Translations under genes and position numbers: made by a program | Assembly (NCBI RefSeq): GCF_030818545.1 | Contig: NZ_JAUTAH010000001.1 | Coordinates: 1,989,001-2,053,000, forward strand | DNA length: 64,000 bases | DNA from: Brevundimonas sp. SORGH_AS_0993 | GTDB lineage: Bacteria > Pseudomonadota > Alphaproteobacteria > Caulobacterales > Caulobacteraceae | Reading direction: 5' to 3' | The notes under the pieces: model-generated | Told to the model about the DNA's origin: nothing | What the model saw: only the letters and a program-made list of their open reading frames with translations | Database searches by the model: none | Shown: positions 47,046-56,275 of the stretch, piece by piece | Layout: each line of letters starts with the position of its first letter | Numbering within the stretch: position 1 is the first letter of the stretch

Positions 47046-48545
47046 ATGATGAAACCCCATCAGGACCTGAAGCCGAACACGGCGGCTTACGAAACTCAGG
47101 CCTTGGTCAAGCCGACCGGCTTTCGCGAATACGACGCGCGCTGGGTGCTGGAGAAGGAGATCAACCTTCTGGGGATTCAGGCGCTGGGTCTCGGGCTGGC
47201 GACCTACGTCCACGAGATCGGCGTCCAGCCGAAGATCGTCGTCGGCCACGACTTCCGCGGCTATAGCCTCAGCGTCAAACAGGCCCTGATCCTCGGGCTG
47301 CTGGAAGGCGGAATGGAGGTTCTGGACGTGGGTCTGGCCCTGTCACCCATGGCCTATTTCGGTCAGTTCGAACTGGACGCCCCCTGCGTCGCCATGGTGA
47401 CGGCCAGCCACAACGAGAACGGTTGGACCGGCGTCAAGATGGGGGCGAACAAGCCCCTGACCTTCGGTCCCGACGAGATGGGCCGGTTGAAGGAGATCGT
47501 ACTGAACGGCGAGGGCGTGGCCCGGCCGAATGGCAAGCTGGTGCGGGTCGATGACTTCCGAGAAACCTATGTCGCCGATGTGGCGTCCAAGGTTCAGATC
47601 AAGCGCCCGCTGAAGGTGGTCTGCGCTTGCGGCAACGGCACCGCCGGCGCCTTCGCCCCCGACGCACTGCGGCGGATGGGCGTCGAGGTGATCGAGATGG
47701 ACACCGACCTCGACTACACCTTCCCCAAATACAATCCGAACCCCGAGGATCACGCCATGCTGGTGCAGATGGCGCAGCGGGTGAAGGACACAGGCGCCGA
47801 CCTGGCCCTGGGCTTCGACGGCGACGGCGACCGCTGCGGCGTGGTGGACGACACGGGCGATGAAATCTTCGCCGACAAGATCGGTCTGATGCTGGCCCGC
47901 GACCTGTCCAAGGTCCATCCGAACAGCACCTTCGTCGTCGATGTGAAGTCGACGGGCCTCTATAAGACCGACGAAGTGCTGAAGGCCAACGGTGCCGAGG
48001 TTGTCTATTGGAAGACGGGCCACTCCTACATCAAGCGCAAGACCGCCGAACTGGGCGCCCTGGCCGGGTTCGAGAAGTCGGGTCACTTCTTCATGGCCGG
48101 CGACCTGGGCCACGGCTACGATGACGGCCTGGTCGCGGCGGGCGCCGTTCTGGCCATGCTGGATCGTAATCCCGGCAAAAAACTCTCGGAACTGAAGTCC
48201 GCCCTGCCCGACGCCTGGACCAGCCTGACCATGTCGCCTCACTGCGACGACGAGCTGAAATACGGGGTGCTGGAGCGGATCGTGAAGGACTATTCCGACC
48301 TGGCCGACGCGGGTGGCGAGATCCTGGGCCGCAGGATCGTCGAGGCCATCACCGTCAACGGCGTTCGCGTGCACCTGGAAGACGGCTCATGGGTCCTGGT
48401 CCGCGCCTCGTCCAACAAGCCGGAACTGGTCGTGGTGGTCGAAAGCATGCGTTCCGAAGACGACATGCGCGACCTGTTCCGCAAGGAGATAAAGCCGCGT
48501 CTGGCCGCCTACCCCGAGATCGGCGCCTTCAATCAGGAAATCTGA
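47046..48545 (+). CDS. manB: Phosphomannomutase / phosphoglucomutase
   Basis: A 499-residue alpha-D-phosphohexomutase that interconverts mannose-6-P and mannose-1-P (and often glucose phosphates). VGHDFRGYS, the active-site TASHNENG (Ser121), the metal loop DGDGDRCG and the C-terminal phosphate site RASSNKPELV are present. The ATG at 47046 is preferred; the frame is open further upstream but overlaps the glycosyltransferase. It follows that gene by 37 bases and gives the mannose-1-phosphate needed by the ManC fusion. Confidence 0.93.
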   Translation: MMKPHQDLKPNTAAYETQALVKPTGFREYDARWVLEKEINLLGIQALGLGLATYVHEIGVQPKIVVGHDFRGYSLSVKQALILGLLEGGMEVLDVGLALSPMAYFGQFELDAPCVAMVTASHNENGWTGVKMGANKPLTFGPDEMGRLKEIVLNGEGVARPNGKLVRVDDFRETYVADVASKVQIKRPLKVVCACGNGTAGAFAPDALRRMGVEVIEMDTDLDYTFPKYNPNPEDHAMLVQMAQRVKDTGADLALGFDGDGDRCGVVDDTGDEIFADKIGLMLARDLSKVHPNSTFVVDVKSTGLYKTDEVLKANGAEVVYWKTGHSYIKRKTAELGALAGFEKSGHFFMAGDLGHGYDDGLVAAGAVLAMLDRNPGKKLSELKSALPDAWTSLTMSPHCDDELKYGVLERIVKDYSDLADAGGEILGRRIVEAITVNGVRVHLEDGSWVLVRASSNKPELVVVVESMRSEDDMRDLFRKEIKPRLAAYPEIGAFNQEI

Positions 48546-48617
48546 CACTTAAGGCGCCGGCCCGCTGAACCATTCGGGGTTCAGACCGCTTCTCCCGCCA
48601 CACGGTCGGAGGATGGA

Positions 48618-48881
48618 TTGCCCCGCTATTTTTTCCATACCCAGAACGGCGAGATCGTCCGGGACGACCAGGGCGAGGAATTGCGCGGGGTCGAGGCGGC
48701 GCGGGAGGAGGCGGTCGCGGTCCTGGGCGAAATCCTGCGCTATCGCGGCGCGGCCTTCTGGACGACACGGCGATTCAGCGTTGTCGTGACCGACGACGCC
48801 GGTGGGACGGTGGTCAGCATTACGGCGGCCGCGTCCGACAGCCCGCCAGAGTACTGGACCGGGTCGGAAACGCCGCGATGA
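48618..48881 (+). CDS. DUF6894 family small protein
   Basis: An 87-residue protein with the DUF6894 pattern: PRYFFHTQNGEIVRDDQGEEL, then a helix EAAREEAVAVLGEILR and a strand FSVVVTDDAGGTVVSI. The function is unknown; such proteins are common in alphaproteobacteria, often as several paralogues. The start is TTG with GGAGGA just upstream. It shares ATGA with the Crp/Fnr gene, so the two are coupled. Confidence 0.78.
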   Translation: MPRYFFHTQNGEIVRDDQGEELRGVEAAREEAVAVLGEILRYRGAAFWTTRRFSVVVTDDAGGTVVSITAAASDSPPEYWTGSETPR

Positions 48882-49621
48882 CCAAGACCCGATCCGCGCC
48901 TCGAATCCAGACCCTGGTCGACAAGCTGAGTCGGCGCGATCGGCTTTCGGATGACGAGATCGTCGCCCTGAAAAAGGCGCTGGAACCGCCGCGATCCGTG
49001 GCTGTCGGCGCCGACATCGTGCGCGAACACACCCGGCCGTCGGCCAGTACTCTGCTGATTTCCGGCTTCTCCGCACGATACTCCAGCCTGGAGGACGGGT
49101 CGCGCCAGATCACCGAGATCAACGTCTCGGGCGACTTCATCGACCTGCACAGTCTGCTGATGAAGCAGATGGATCATGGGGTCGTCACCCTGACCGAGTG
49201 CGTGGTGGCCGACGCGCCGCACACCCGTTTGATCGACATCACCGAGCGCCATCCACACCTGGCGCGCCTGTTGTGGCTCGACACCATCATCGACGCCGCC
49301 ATCCATCGGCAATGGCTGGTGGCCATGGGACGTCGTAGCGGCCTGGGCCACCTCGCCCACCTGGTCTGCGAACTCTATCTACGCCTTCAGGCGGTGGGTC
49401 AGACCGGCGGCCTCGGCTTCGAACTGCCCCTGACCCAGAGCGTTCTGGGCGACGCCCTGGGTCTGTCCACCGTTCATGTCAGCCGGCTGATCTCGGAATT
49501 GCGGGCCGAAGGGGTGGTTCAATGGTCGGGCGGCCGGGTCGAGATTCTGGACTGGCGCCGCCTGGCCGAGATCGCCGAGTTCGACCCCACCTATCTGCGC
49601 CTTCAGAGCGAGCCGGTCTGA
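48878..49621 (+). CDS. Crp/Fnr family transcriptional regulator
   Basis: A 247-residue regulator with an N-terminal cyclic-nucleotide-type beta barrel (about 30-150) and a winged helix-turn-helix (TQSVLGDALGLSTVHVSRLISEL, about 185-210). There are no FNR-type cysteine clusters, so oxygen sensing by an Fe-S cluster is not indicated. Coupled by four bases to the DUF6894 gene. No target site is evident in the flanking gaps. Confidence 0.88.
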   Translation: MTKTRSAPRIQTLVDKLSRRDRLSDDEIVALKKALEPPRSVAVGADIVREHTRPSASTLLISGFSARYSSLEDGSRQITEINVSGDFIDLHSLLMKQMDHGVVTLTECVVADAPHTRLIDITERHPHLARLLWLDTIIDAAIHRQWLVAMGRRSGLGHLAHLVCELYLRLQAVGQTGGLGFELPLTQSVLGDALGLSTVHVSRLISELRAEGVVQWSGGRVEILDWRRLAEIAEFDPTYLRLQSEPV

Positions 49622-49673
49622 ACGCTTAACCCATGTTATCGCAGGTTGCGGCGGAGCGCGGTCTAGACGCTCC

Positions 49674-50321
49674 ATGCCGACTTCCCTCCTACTGCCTTCG
49701 CTGCTGTCGATGCTGGCTGTCCAGGGGATAGATGAAGGCGACATGCGCCTAGCCCTGCCCGGCGCCCGGACGCTGCCCGAAGACCCCCGCGGAGAGCCGC
49801 AGGTCACGTTCATCCTGGGCGGCGTCGCCGCGCGGTTGGGGCCGCATCAGATTCTGTCTCAAGGCCTCGCGGGACAGGACGAGTTGATCAACTTCGACGC
49901 CGTCCTGCATCCGGGCCAGGCCGAGACCGCGATCTGGCTGACGCTTGGTCGGTTCCTGACCGTGTCCGCCAGGCGGCTGATCGATAAGATCGACAAGGGA
50001 ACCCTGATCGACACCGGCCTGGCGGACCTCCGACGTCGGAATGCGGCGCTGGAGGCCGAACTGGCGCGTCACGCCGGGCTGAAGGTCGAACATCGCCTAG
50101 CCGCCCTGATCCTGAACATGCACGACCTGGGCGGCGGCGATGTTCTGGGGCTGCGTCAGAGCGATCTGGCCGATCTGATGCAAGTGCGCCGGGCCAGCGT
50201 ATCGAGCGCCTGCAACGCCCTCAGCGACGCCCGTGCGATCCGCCTGCGACGCGGCGCGATCGAGATCGTCGATCCCGATATCCTGCGCCGCATCATAGAG
50301 CGGTCCGTCACTCCACCGTGA
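49674..50321 (+). CDS. Crp/Fnr-like regulator with degenerate sensor domain
   Basis: A 215-residue protein. The C-terminal part is a Crp/Fnr winged helix (LRQSDLADLMQVRRASVSSACNAL, about 160-185) after a dimer helix. The N-terminal 100 residues are short and poorly matched to the cyclic-nucleotide fold. It follows the first Crp/Fnr gene by 52 bases, so the two may be functionally paired. Its 3' end overlaps the convergent glmS by 14 bases. Confidence 0.75.
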   Translation: MPTSLLLPSLLSMLAVQGIDEGDMRLALPGARTLPEDPRGEPQVTFILGGVAARLGPHQILSQGLAGQDELINFDAVLHPGQAETAIWLTLGRFLTVSARRLIDKIDKGTLIDTGLADLRRRNAALEAELARHAGLKVEHRLAALILNMHDLGGGDVLGLRQSDLADLMQVRRASVSSACNALSDARAIRLRRGAIEIVDPDILRRIIERSVTPP

Positions 50322-52123
50322 CGGACTTGGCCAGGTTGCGGGGCTGGTCGACGTCCGTGCCCTTCTGGACGGCTGTATAATAGGCCAGCAACTGCACCGG
50401 CACCGCATAGATCAGGGGCGCGATCAGGGGGTGGCAGTCGGGGGCGTCGACGCGGCTGATGCCGGCGCCGTGCGGATCGGGCGCGGACTGCGGCGCGATC
50501 ATGATGACCGGACCGCCGCGCGCGGCGACCTCCTGCAGGTTCGAGGCGGTCTTTTCGAACACGTCGTCCAGGGGGGCCAGGGCGATGGTCGGGGTCGCCT
50601 CGTCGATCAGGGCGATGGGACCGTGTTTCAGCTCTCCGGCGGCATAGCCTTCGGCGTGGATATAGCTGATCTCCTTCAGCTTCAGCGCGCCCTCCATGGC
50701 CAGGGGGAACATGGCGCCCCGGCCCAGGAACAGCACGTCGTCGGCCTTGGACAGGTCCTGAACCACGGCGCGGATGCTGTCGCCCATGGTCAGGGCCTCG
50801 GCGATCAGGCGGGGGCTTTCGAACAGGGCCTTGACCAGTTCGGCTTCCTGAGCGGCGCCGATCCGGCCGCGCGCCACGCCGGCCGTCACGGCCAGGGCCA
50901 GAAGGGCGGCGACCTGGGCGGTGAAGGCTTTGGTCGAGGCGACGCCGATCTCGGGTCCGGCGTGGGTGGGCCACAGCACCGCCGCCTCGCGCGCCATGGA
51001 CGAGGAATGGACGTTGACCACCGCCGCCGTCTGCAACCCTTGCGCCTTGCACCATGTCAGGCTGGCCAAGGTGTCGGCCGTTTCGCCCGACTGGCTGACG
51101 GCGACCGCCACTGTGCGCGGCGACACGGCGGGGGAACGGTAGCGGAATTCCGACGCGATCTCGACGTCGCAGGGCAGGCCCGCCAGCTTCTCGAAGGCGT
51201 AGCGGCCGATCTGACCGGCGTAGAAGGCGGTGCCGCAGGCGACGATCTGGATGCGGTCCACGGCGGCGAAATCCACGCCCTGCGGCTTGGCCTTGCCCGT
51301 CACCAGGTCCAGATATTCCGAAAGGGTGTGCTGGACGCTGTCGGGCTGTTCGTGAATCTCCTTTTCCATGAAGTGGCGATATTCGCCCTTCTCGACCAGG
51401 GCCGAGGAGGCCGAGACCTGGACTACCGCACGCTCGACCGACTGGCCGGCGCTGTCGAACATCCGGGCGCCGCGATGGGTCACGGCGACATAGTCGCCCT
51501 CTTCCCAGATAGGAGATCTTCTGCGTGAACGGGCCGACCGCCAAGGCGTCGGAGCCCAGATACATCTCGTCCTCGCCCCAGCCGACGACCAGGGGGCTGC
51601 CGCGCCGCGCGCCCAGGATCAGGTCGTCCTCGCCGTCGATCAGCACCGCCAGCGCATAGGCGCCCGTCAGCCTATCCAGGGTGGCCTTGAAGGCCTCCAG
51701 CGGCGGCCTGCCCGTCTTCAGTTCGGCGTCCAGCAGGTGAGCGATGACCTCAGTGTCGGTCTGGCTCTCGTAGACATGGCCCTCGGCCGCCAGCTCGGCC
51801 TTCAGCTCGGCGAAATTCTCGATGATGCCGTTGTGGACCAGGGTGACGCACCCGGCCTTGTGCGGGTGGGCGTTGGCGGTGGTGGGGGCGCCGTGAGTGG
51901 CCCAGCGCGTATGGCCGATGCCGACCGTCCCCTTCAGCGGGGCCTCGGCGAGTTCAGCCTCCAGATTGCGGATCTTGCCCTTGGCGCGTCGGCGCTCGAC
52001 CCCGTCATCGGTCATGACCGCGACACCGGCGGAGTCGTAGCCCCGGTATTCCAGCCGCTTCAGACTGTCGATCAGACGAGGAACGACGGGACCGTTTCCC
52101 GTGACGCCGATAATGCCGCACAT
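50308..52123 (-). pseudogene. glmS: Glutamine-fructose-6-phosphate aminotransferase, frameshifted
   Basis: GlmS makes glucosamine-6-phosphate, the first step to UDP-GlcNAc. The N-terminal glutaminase domain (MCGIIGVTG with nucleophile Cys, HTRWATHG) is intact to residue 206, and two sugar isomerase domains follow in another frame from 51483 (VACGTAFYAGQIG, ending NLAKSVTVE). One extra C in the CCC at 51504-51506 breaks the frame: removing it gives the expected EEGDYVAVTH and a full protein of about 604 residues. As GlmS is normally essential, a sequence error is likely, but real inactivation cannot be excluded. Convergent with the second Crp/Fnr gene and divergent from glmM. Confidence 0.9.
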
Positions 52124-52281
52124 GCCGCACGCTCCGAAAGAATAAAGGACCGCTTTGCACTGGCGGCCGTCTGGGACTAATCCACGCGATGGAGCCCCTT
52201 GAGCGGCCGTCTAGGCAATCTTTGGGCGGCCCGCATCAAAAATGGGGTTTCGGATCGTTACCCGACACACAAGGATCGGCC

Positions 52282-53631
52282 TTGGGCGACAGAAAATATT
52301 TCGGCACCGACGGCATTCGCGGGCGCGCCAACAGCCATCCGATGACGGCCGAGGTGGCCCTGCGGGTCGGTCTGGCCGCCGGCCGTCTGTTCAACACCGG
52401 CGACGACCGCCGACATCTGGTGGTGATCGGCAAGGACACCCGACTGTCCGGCTATATGATCGAGCCGGCCCTGGTCTCGGGCTTCGCCTCGGTGGGGATG
52501 GACGTGCGCACCTTCGGCCCCGTGCCGACGCCGGGCGTTGCGATGCTGACCCGGTCCATGCGCGCCGATCTGGGCGTCATGATCTCGGCCTCGCACAACG
52601 ACTACGCCGACAACGGCATCAAGCTGTTCGGCCCCGACGGCTACAAGCTGTCGGACGAGATCGAGCTGAAGATCGAGGCCATGATGGACGACGACCTGGG
52701 CAAGGGCCTGGCGGCCTCCAACCGTCTGGGCCGGGTCAAGCGCATCGACGACGCCCAGGCCCGCTACATCGAGATCGCCAAACAGGCCTTCCCCAAGCGT
52801 CTGACGCTGCAGGGGCTGCGCATCGCCGTCGATTGCGCCAACGGCGCTGGCTACAAGGTCGCCCCCACCACCCTCTATGAACTGGGGGCCGAGGTCTTCC
52901 CCGTGGGGGTGGAGCCGAACGGGACCAACATCAACGCCGACTGCGGCTCGACCCACCCCGAGACCCTGGCGGAGGCGGTCAAACGCTACCGCGCCGACAT
53001 CGGCATCGCCCTAGACGGCGACGCCGACCGCCTGATCGTCTGCGACGAGAAGGGCCAGGTGGTGGATGGCGACCAGATCATGGCCCTGGTCGGGCTGGAC
53101 TGGGCGCGGCGCGGCCTGCTGACCGGCGGCGGCGTGGTCGCCACCGTCATGTCCAACCTGGGGCTGGAACGCCGCCTGAAGGCCGAGGGCCTGACGCTGG
53201 AGCGCACCAAGGTCGGCGACCGCTATGTGATGGAGCGAATGCGCGAAGGCGGCTTCAACATCGGCGGCGAACAGTCGGGCCACATCATCCTGCACGACCA
53301 CGCCACGACCGGCGACGGCCTGATGGCGGCGCTCCAGGTCCTGGCCGTCCTGGTCGAATCCGGCCGGCCGATGAGCGTCCTGGCCCGCCAGTTCGATCCC
53401 GTGCCGCAAAAGCTGGAAAACGTCCGCTTCACCGCCGAAAGGCCGCTGGAGACCGAAAAGGTCAAGGCCGCCATCGCCGAGGCCGAGGCCGCCCTGAACG
53501 GTCAGGGCCGGCTTCTGGTCCGCCCCTCGGGCACCGAAAAGCTGATCCGCGTCATGGCCGAAGGCGACGACGAAGCCCTGGTCAAGCGCGTGGTCGCCGA
53601 AGTCGCCGCCGCGGTGAAGACGGCGGGCTGA
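52282..53631 (+). CDS. glmM: Phosphoglucosamine mutase
   Basis: A 449-residue enzyme that turns glucosamine-6-P into glucosamine-1-P for UDP-GlcNAc. [10 protein letters not shown] at the start, the phosphoserine site ISASHND (Ser104), the metal loop DGDADR and the C-terminal [12 protein letters not shown] are present. The start is the TTG at 52282 with AAGGA six bases before; the frame is open from 52189 but the added residues are not family-like. glmS is divergent, 158 bases away, so both steps of the pathway share one control region. Confidence 0.95.
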   Translation: MGDRKYFGTDGIRGRANSHPMTAEVALRVGLAAGRLFNTGDDRRHLVVIGKDTRLSGYMIEPALVSGFASVGMDVRTFGPVPTPGVAMLTRSMRADLGVMISASHNDYADNGIKLFGPDGYKLSDEIELKIEAMMDDDLGKGLAASNRLGRVKRIDDAQARYIEIAKQAFPKRLTLQGLRIAVDCANGAGYKVAPTTLYELGAEVFPVGVEPNGTNINADCGSTHPETLAEAVKRYRADIGIALDGDADRLIVCDEKGQVVDGDQIMALVGLDWARRGLLTGGGVVATVMSNLGLERRLKAEGLTLERTKVGDRYVMERMREGGFNIGGEQSGHIILHDHATTGDGLMAALQVLAVLVESGRPMSVLARQFDPVPQKLENVRFTAERPLETEKVKAAIAEAEAALNGQGRLLVRPSGTEKLIRVMAEGDDEALVKRVVAEVAAAVKTAG

Positions 53632-53673
53632 GGACCCGAGGCCCAGCCTCGCCCTTGGAACGCAGCGTGGGGA

Positions 53674-54576
53674 TCAGCGCGGCGCCAGCTGCGCCTCGAA
53701 GAAGGCCCCCACCCTGCGGCGCACGTCTGCCGTGGCGGCGGCGTTGGCCGGGACGGCCTGGCGGCTTCGGCTGGGGTCATCGAAGCCATGGACGGCGCCC
53801 TCATAGACGGTCAGTTCGACCGGCTCGCCCGCTGCGCGCGCCCGATCGACCAGCCGTCGACAGCTTTCGGGCGACACCTCTTCGTCGGCCGTGCCGACGA
53901 AGACCTGAACCGGCGCATAGGGCCTGTATCCTCGGGCGAAACGGTTCTGCAGGCCGCATCCGGGATACAGGGCGACGCCGGCCCGAAAGCCAAGGCGCCT
54001 CATGTCGCCCGGTTTGTCGTCGGCCAGGGCGGCCAGGGTCGCGCTGGCGCCATTGGAGAAGCCCATCAGACCGATGCGGTCGTCGGCCACGCCGTCCAAA
54101 CTCCGCAGGAACCGCATCGCTCCATAGGCGTCCAGCGGCCGGATCGTCACCTCGTTCACCTCGGGCGGCCGCGTGGAATAGGTTCCGGCGGCGAAGCCCG
54201 TAGGATAGCCGCGCGGCCCGAAACTGTCGACGATCAGGACATAGAAGCCGCGCTCGGTCCAGTATTCGGCCCAAAACCTCAGGCGCCGGGTCAGGGTGGA
54301 GGCTGCATAGACGCCGTTCGCCTGAGACGAATAGACCCCGCCTCGACCGTGCATCAGAACCACAGCGGGCGCCCCGTCCCGCGACGCCCCGCCCGCGGGC
54401 CTGAAAAGATAGCCGACCAGTTCAGTGCGCGGTTCATCCATGCTGCGGAAGGTCACGCGCTCCGCCGCTTGCGCCGTTCGAACGGGCGTCGATGCGGCAG
54501 GCGGGTCTTGCCGCGCCAGGGCCGGGCCTGAGACGCCCAGCAGAACGGCCGCCGCCGCAAAAATCGCTCGCTTCAT
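53674..54576 (-). CDS. Dienelactone hydrolase family protein, exported
   Basis: A 300-residue alpha/beta hydrolase with a signal peptide (MKRAIFAAAAVLLGVSGPAL). The triad is visible: GFSNGAS (Ser nucleophile), VGTADEEV (Asp) and GAVHGFDD (His). Ser in place of the Cys of true dienelactone hydrolases suggests general ester hydrolysis. The ATG at 54576 has GGAG upstream; the frame opens at 54606. Downstream it faces glmM with a small GAGGC/GCCTC hairpin between them. Confidence 0.82.
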   Translation of the reverse strand: MKRAIFAAAAVLLGVSGPALARQDPPAASTPVRTAQAAERVTFRSMDEPRTELVGYLFRPAGGASRDGAPAVVLMHGRGGVYSSQANGVYAASTLTRRLRFWAEYWTERGFYVLIVDSFGPRGYPTGFAAGTYSTRPPEVNEVTIRPLDAYGAMRFLRSLDGVADDRIGLMGFSNGASATLAALADDKPGDMRRLGFRAGVALYPGCGLQNRFARGYRPYAPVQVFVGTADEEVSPESCRRLVDRARAAGEPVELTVYEGAVHGFDDPSRSRQAVPANAAATADVRRRVGAFFEAQLAPR

Positions 54577-54910
54577 TCTCGCTGTCTCCATCCTCGCCGC
54601 GGCCACGCCTTTCGGCGCCCCTTACGCCCCCTTGACGCATCGGCGCGGTCACATCCTCCATCTGCGCCTTCGCAACCGTCCAAGACGAGGCCGAGCCCGG
54701 TCCTGAACCAGAACGAGCCTCCCTGTCGGGAAGGACTTGCGCCAAGACCGTCGAGTTCGGTTGCGCCGCCCAGGGATTGTCAGCGCAGGCCTGGCGCAGA
54801 TTCGGTGCAGACCTGATCCTCGGACCGTATCGGCCGCCGGCGGCGCGCCGTCGCTTGCCCAAAAAACCTTCTCGGGGTCCGCGCCGCCGTTCGCACCCCG
54901 AGCGGTGGGT
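54577..54910. other. 334-base gap without a recognised gene
   Basis: Open frames exist on both strands (for example 54777-54983 on the plus strand, about 68 codons) but none has a good ribosome-binding site or a recognisable product. No tRNA or known small RNA fold was seen. It should hold the promoter of the hydrolase gene to the left and the 3' end of the lipoprotein gene to the right. Confidence 0.4.
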
Positions 54911-55408
54911 TCAGGATTTGCAGGCGGCGGGCGGAGCGCCGTCGCGGGCCGACAGTCTGCAGGAGCGATCGATCTCGTTCTGAATCAGGGCGCACGGATT
55001 GGCGGCGTTGCAGGGCGGGCGGGTCGCCGGGCTGACCTGGATGCAGCGTTCGACCAGGCGGGCGGCCGCGCTGGCGCCGATGGCGTCGCGGCAGGCGACC
55101 TCGCTGACCGGCACGCGAACAGGCGCCATGTCCGGGCCTTCCGGGATCGTGGCCTGCGGCTCCTCGGACGGGGTCTCGGCGGGCTTGGGCTGTTCGGGCG
55201 CGGGCGTCGAAGGCCGAGGCCGAGGCCGAGGCGCCGGGCTGGGCGTCTCCTCAGGCGCCAGGGGCACGGCGTCGATCACGTCGGTCGGAGGGGCGCCAGG
55301 GGCCGAGCCGCCCGGATCGGCCGGGCCGGTCCTGTGACAGCCGGTCACGAGCAGGACGCAGGCGGCCAGAGGAATCCACAGGGTCAGGATCGAGGGGGTG
55401 AGGCGCAC
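54911..55408 (-). CDS. Hypothetical lipoprotein, proline rich
   Basis: A 165-residue protein with a lipoprotein signal ending in LVTGC (Cys24), then a Pro-rich stretch (about 50-80, several PRPRP repeats), and a C-terminal region of about 75 residues with six Cys that may form disulfides (ERCIQVSPATRPPCNAANPC). Not a family I recognise. The GTG at 55408 has GGAGA eight bases upstream and is preferred over an ATG at 55444, which would put extra residues before the signal peptide. Likely anchored to the outer membrane. Confidence 0.68.
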   Translation of the reverse strand: MRLTPSILTLWIPLAACVLLVTGCHRTGPADPGGSAPGAPPTDVIDAVPLAPEETPSPAPRPRPRPSTPAPEQPKPAETPSEEPQATIPEGPDMAPVRVPVSEVACRDAIGASAAARLVERCIQVSPATRPPCNAANPCALIQNEIDRSCRLSARDGAPPAACKS

Positions 55409-55472
55409 GGGCTTGTCTCCGGTCAGGACCAGTCCGGCGACCATGCCCGGCCCTGAGCGGAGGCGAAACCCC

Positions 55473-56198
55473 CTATCGCTTCACCGCCGCCAGCGCCGCC
55501 TTCTGCAGGGCGAACAGTTCGGCGCAGCCTACCTCGGCCAGGGCGAACAGCCGGTCGAATTCGGCACGGGTGAAGCCGCGCTTTTCGCCGGTCGCCTGAA
55601 TCTCGACGATCTGGCCCGCGCCGGTCAGGACGAAGTTCGAATCCGCCTCGGCCTGGGAGTCTTCCTCGTAATCCAGGTCCAGCACCGGAACCCCGTCGCA
55701 GACGCCGCACGACACGGCCGCTACCTGGTCCAGGATGGGATCGACCTTCAGCACGCCTTCGTCGCGCAGATAGGTCAGGGCCGAGGCCAGGGCGACCCAG
55801 GCGCCCGTGATGGCGGCGGTGCGCGTGCCGCCATCGGCCTGGATGACGTCGCAGTCCAGCACCACCTGACGCTCGCCCAGCGCCTTAAGATCGACCACAG
55901 CGCGCAGGGACCGGCCGATCAGCCGCTGAATCTCCTGGGTGCGGCCCGTCTGTTTTCCGGCCGCGGCTTCGCGCCGGCCGCGCGTGTGGGTCGCGCGGGG
56001 CAGCATGCCGTATTCGGCCGTGACCCAGCCCTGGCCCTTGCCGCGCATCCAGCCGGGAATGCTCTCCTCGACCGAGGCCGTCACCAGGACCTTGGTGTTG
56101 CCGAAGCCGATCAGGCACGAGCCTTCGGCGTAGCGGTTGACCCCCGTTTCGATGGTGACGAGGCGCATCTGGTCGTCGGTGCGTTGCGAGTGGCGCAT
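55473..56198 (-). CDS. rph: Ribonuclease PH
   Basis: 3'-exoribonuclease that trims tRNA 3' ends using phosphate. The 241-residue product has [31 protein letters not shown] and [12 protein letters not shown], all family-like, and the conserved GR(E)[19 protein letters not shown] region. AAGGGA is better spaced for the ATG at 56198 than for one two codons earlier. Divergent from hrcA with a short intergenic region. In Caulobacterales rph and hrcA are commonly back to back. Confidence 0.94.
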   Translation of the reverse strand: MRHSQRTDDQMRLVTIETGVNRYAEGSCLIGFGNTKVLVTASVEESIPGWMRGKGQGWVTAEYGMLPRATHTRGRREAAAGKQTGRTQEIQRLIGRSLRAVVDLKALGERQVVLDCDVIQADGGTRTAAITGAWVALASALTYLRDEGVLKVDPILDQVAAVSCGVCDGVPVLDLDYEEDSQAEADSNFVLTGAGQIVEIQATGEKRGFTRAEFDRLFALAEVGCAELFALQKAALAAVKR

Positions 56199-56275
56199 GA
56201 GCATGGTCCCTTGGCGGCCGGACCCGAGGCATCAGGGGCCTTGGAAGCCGCAGCGGCGCTGCTTATCCTGAAAGC

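Noticed and set aside
52124-52281. glmS ribozyme or similar leader RNA
   Set aside because: The 158-base gap lacks the length and conserved core expected, and such ribozymes are not known from this group.
56199-56275. CIRCE operator before hrcA
   Set aside because: The TTAGCACTC / GAGTGCTAA arms are not present in the gap.
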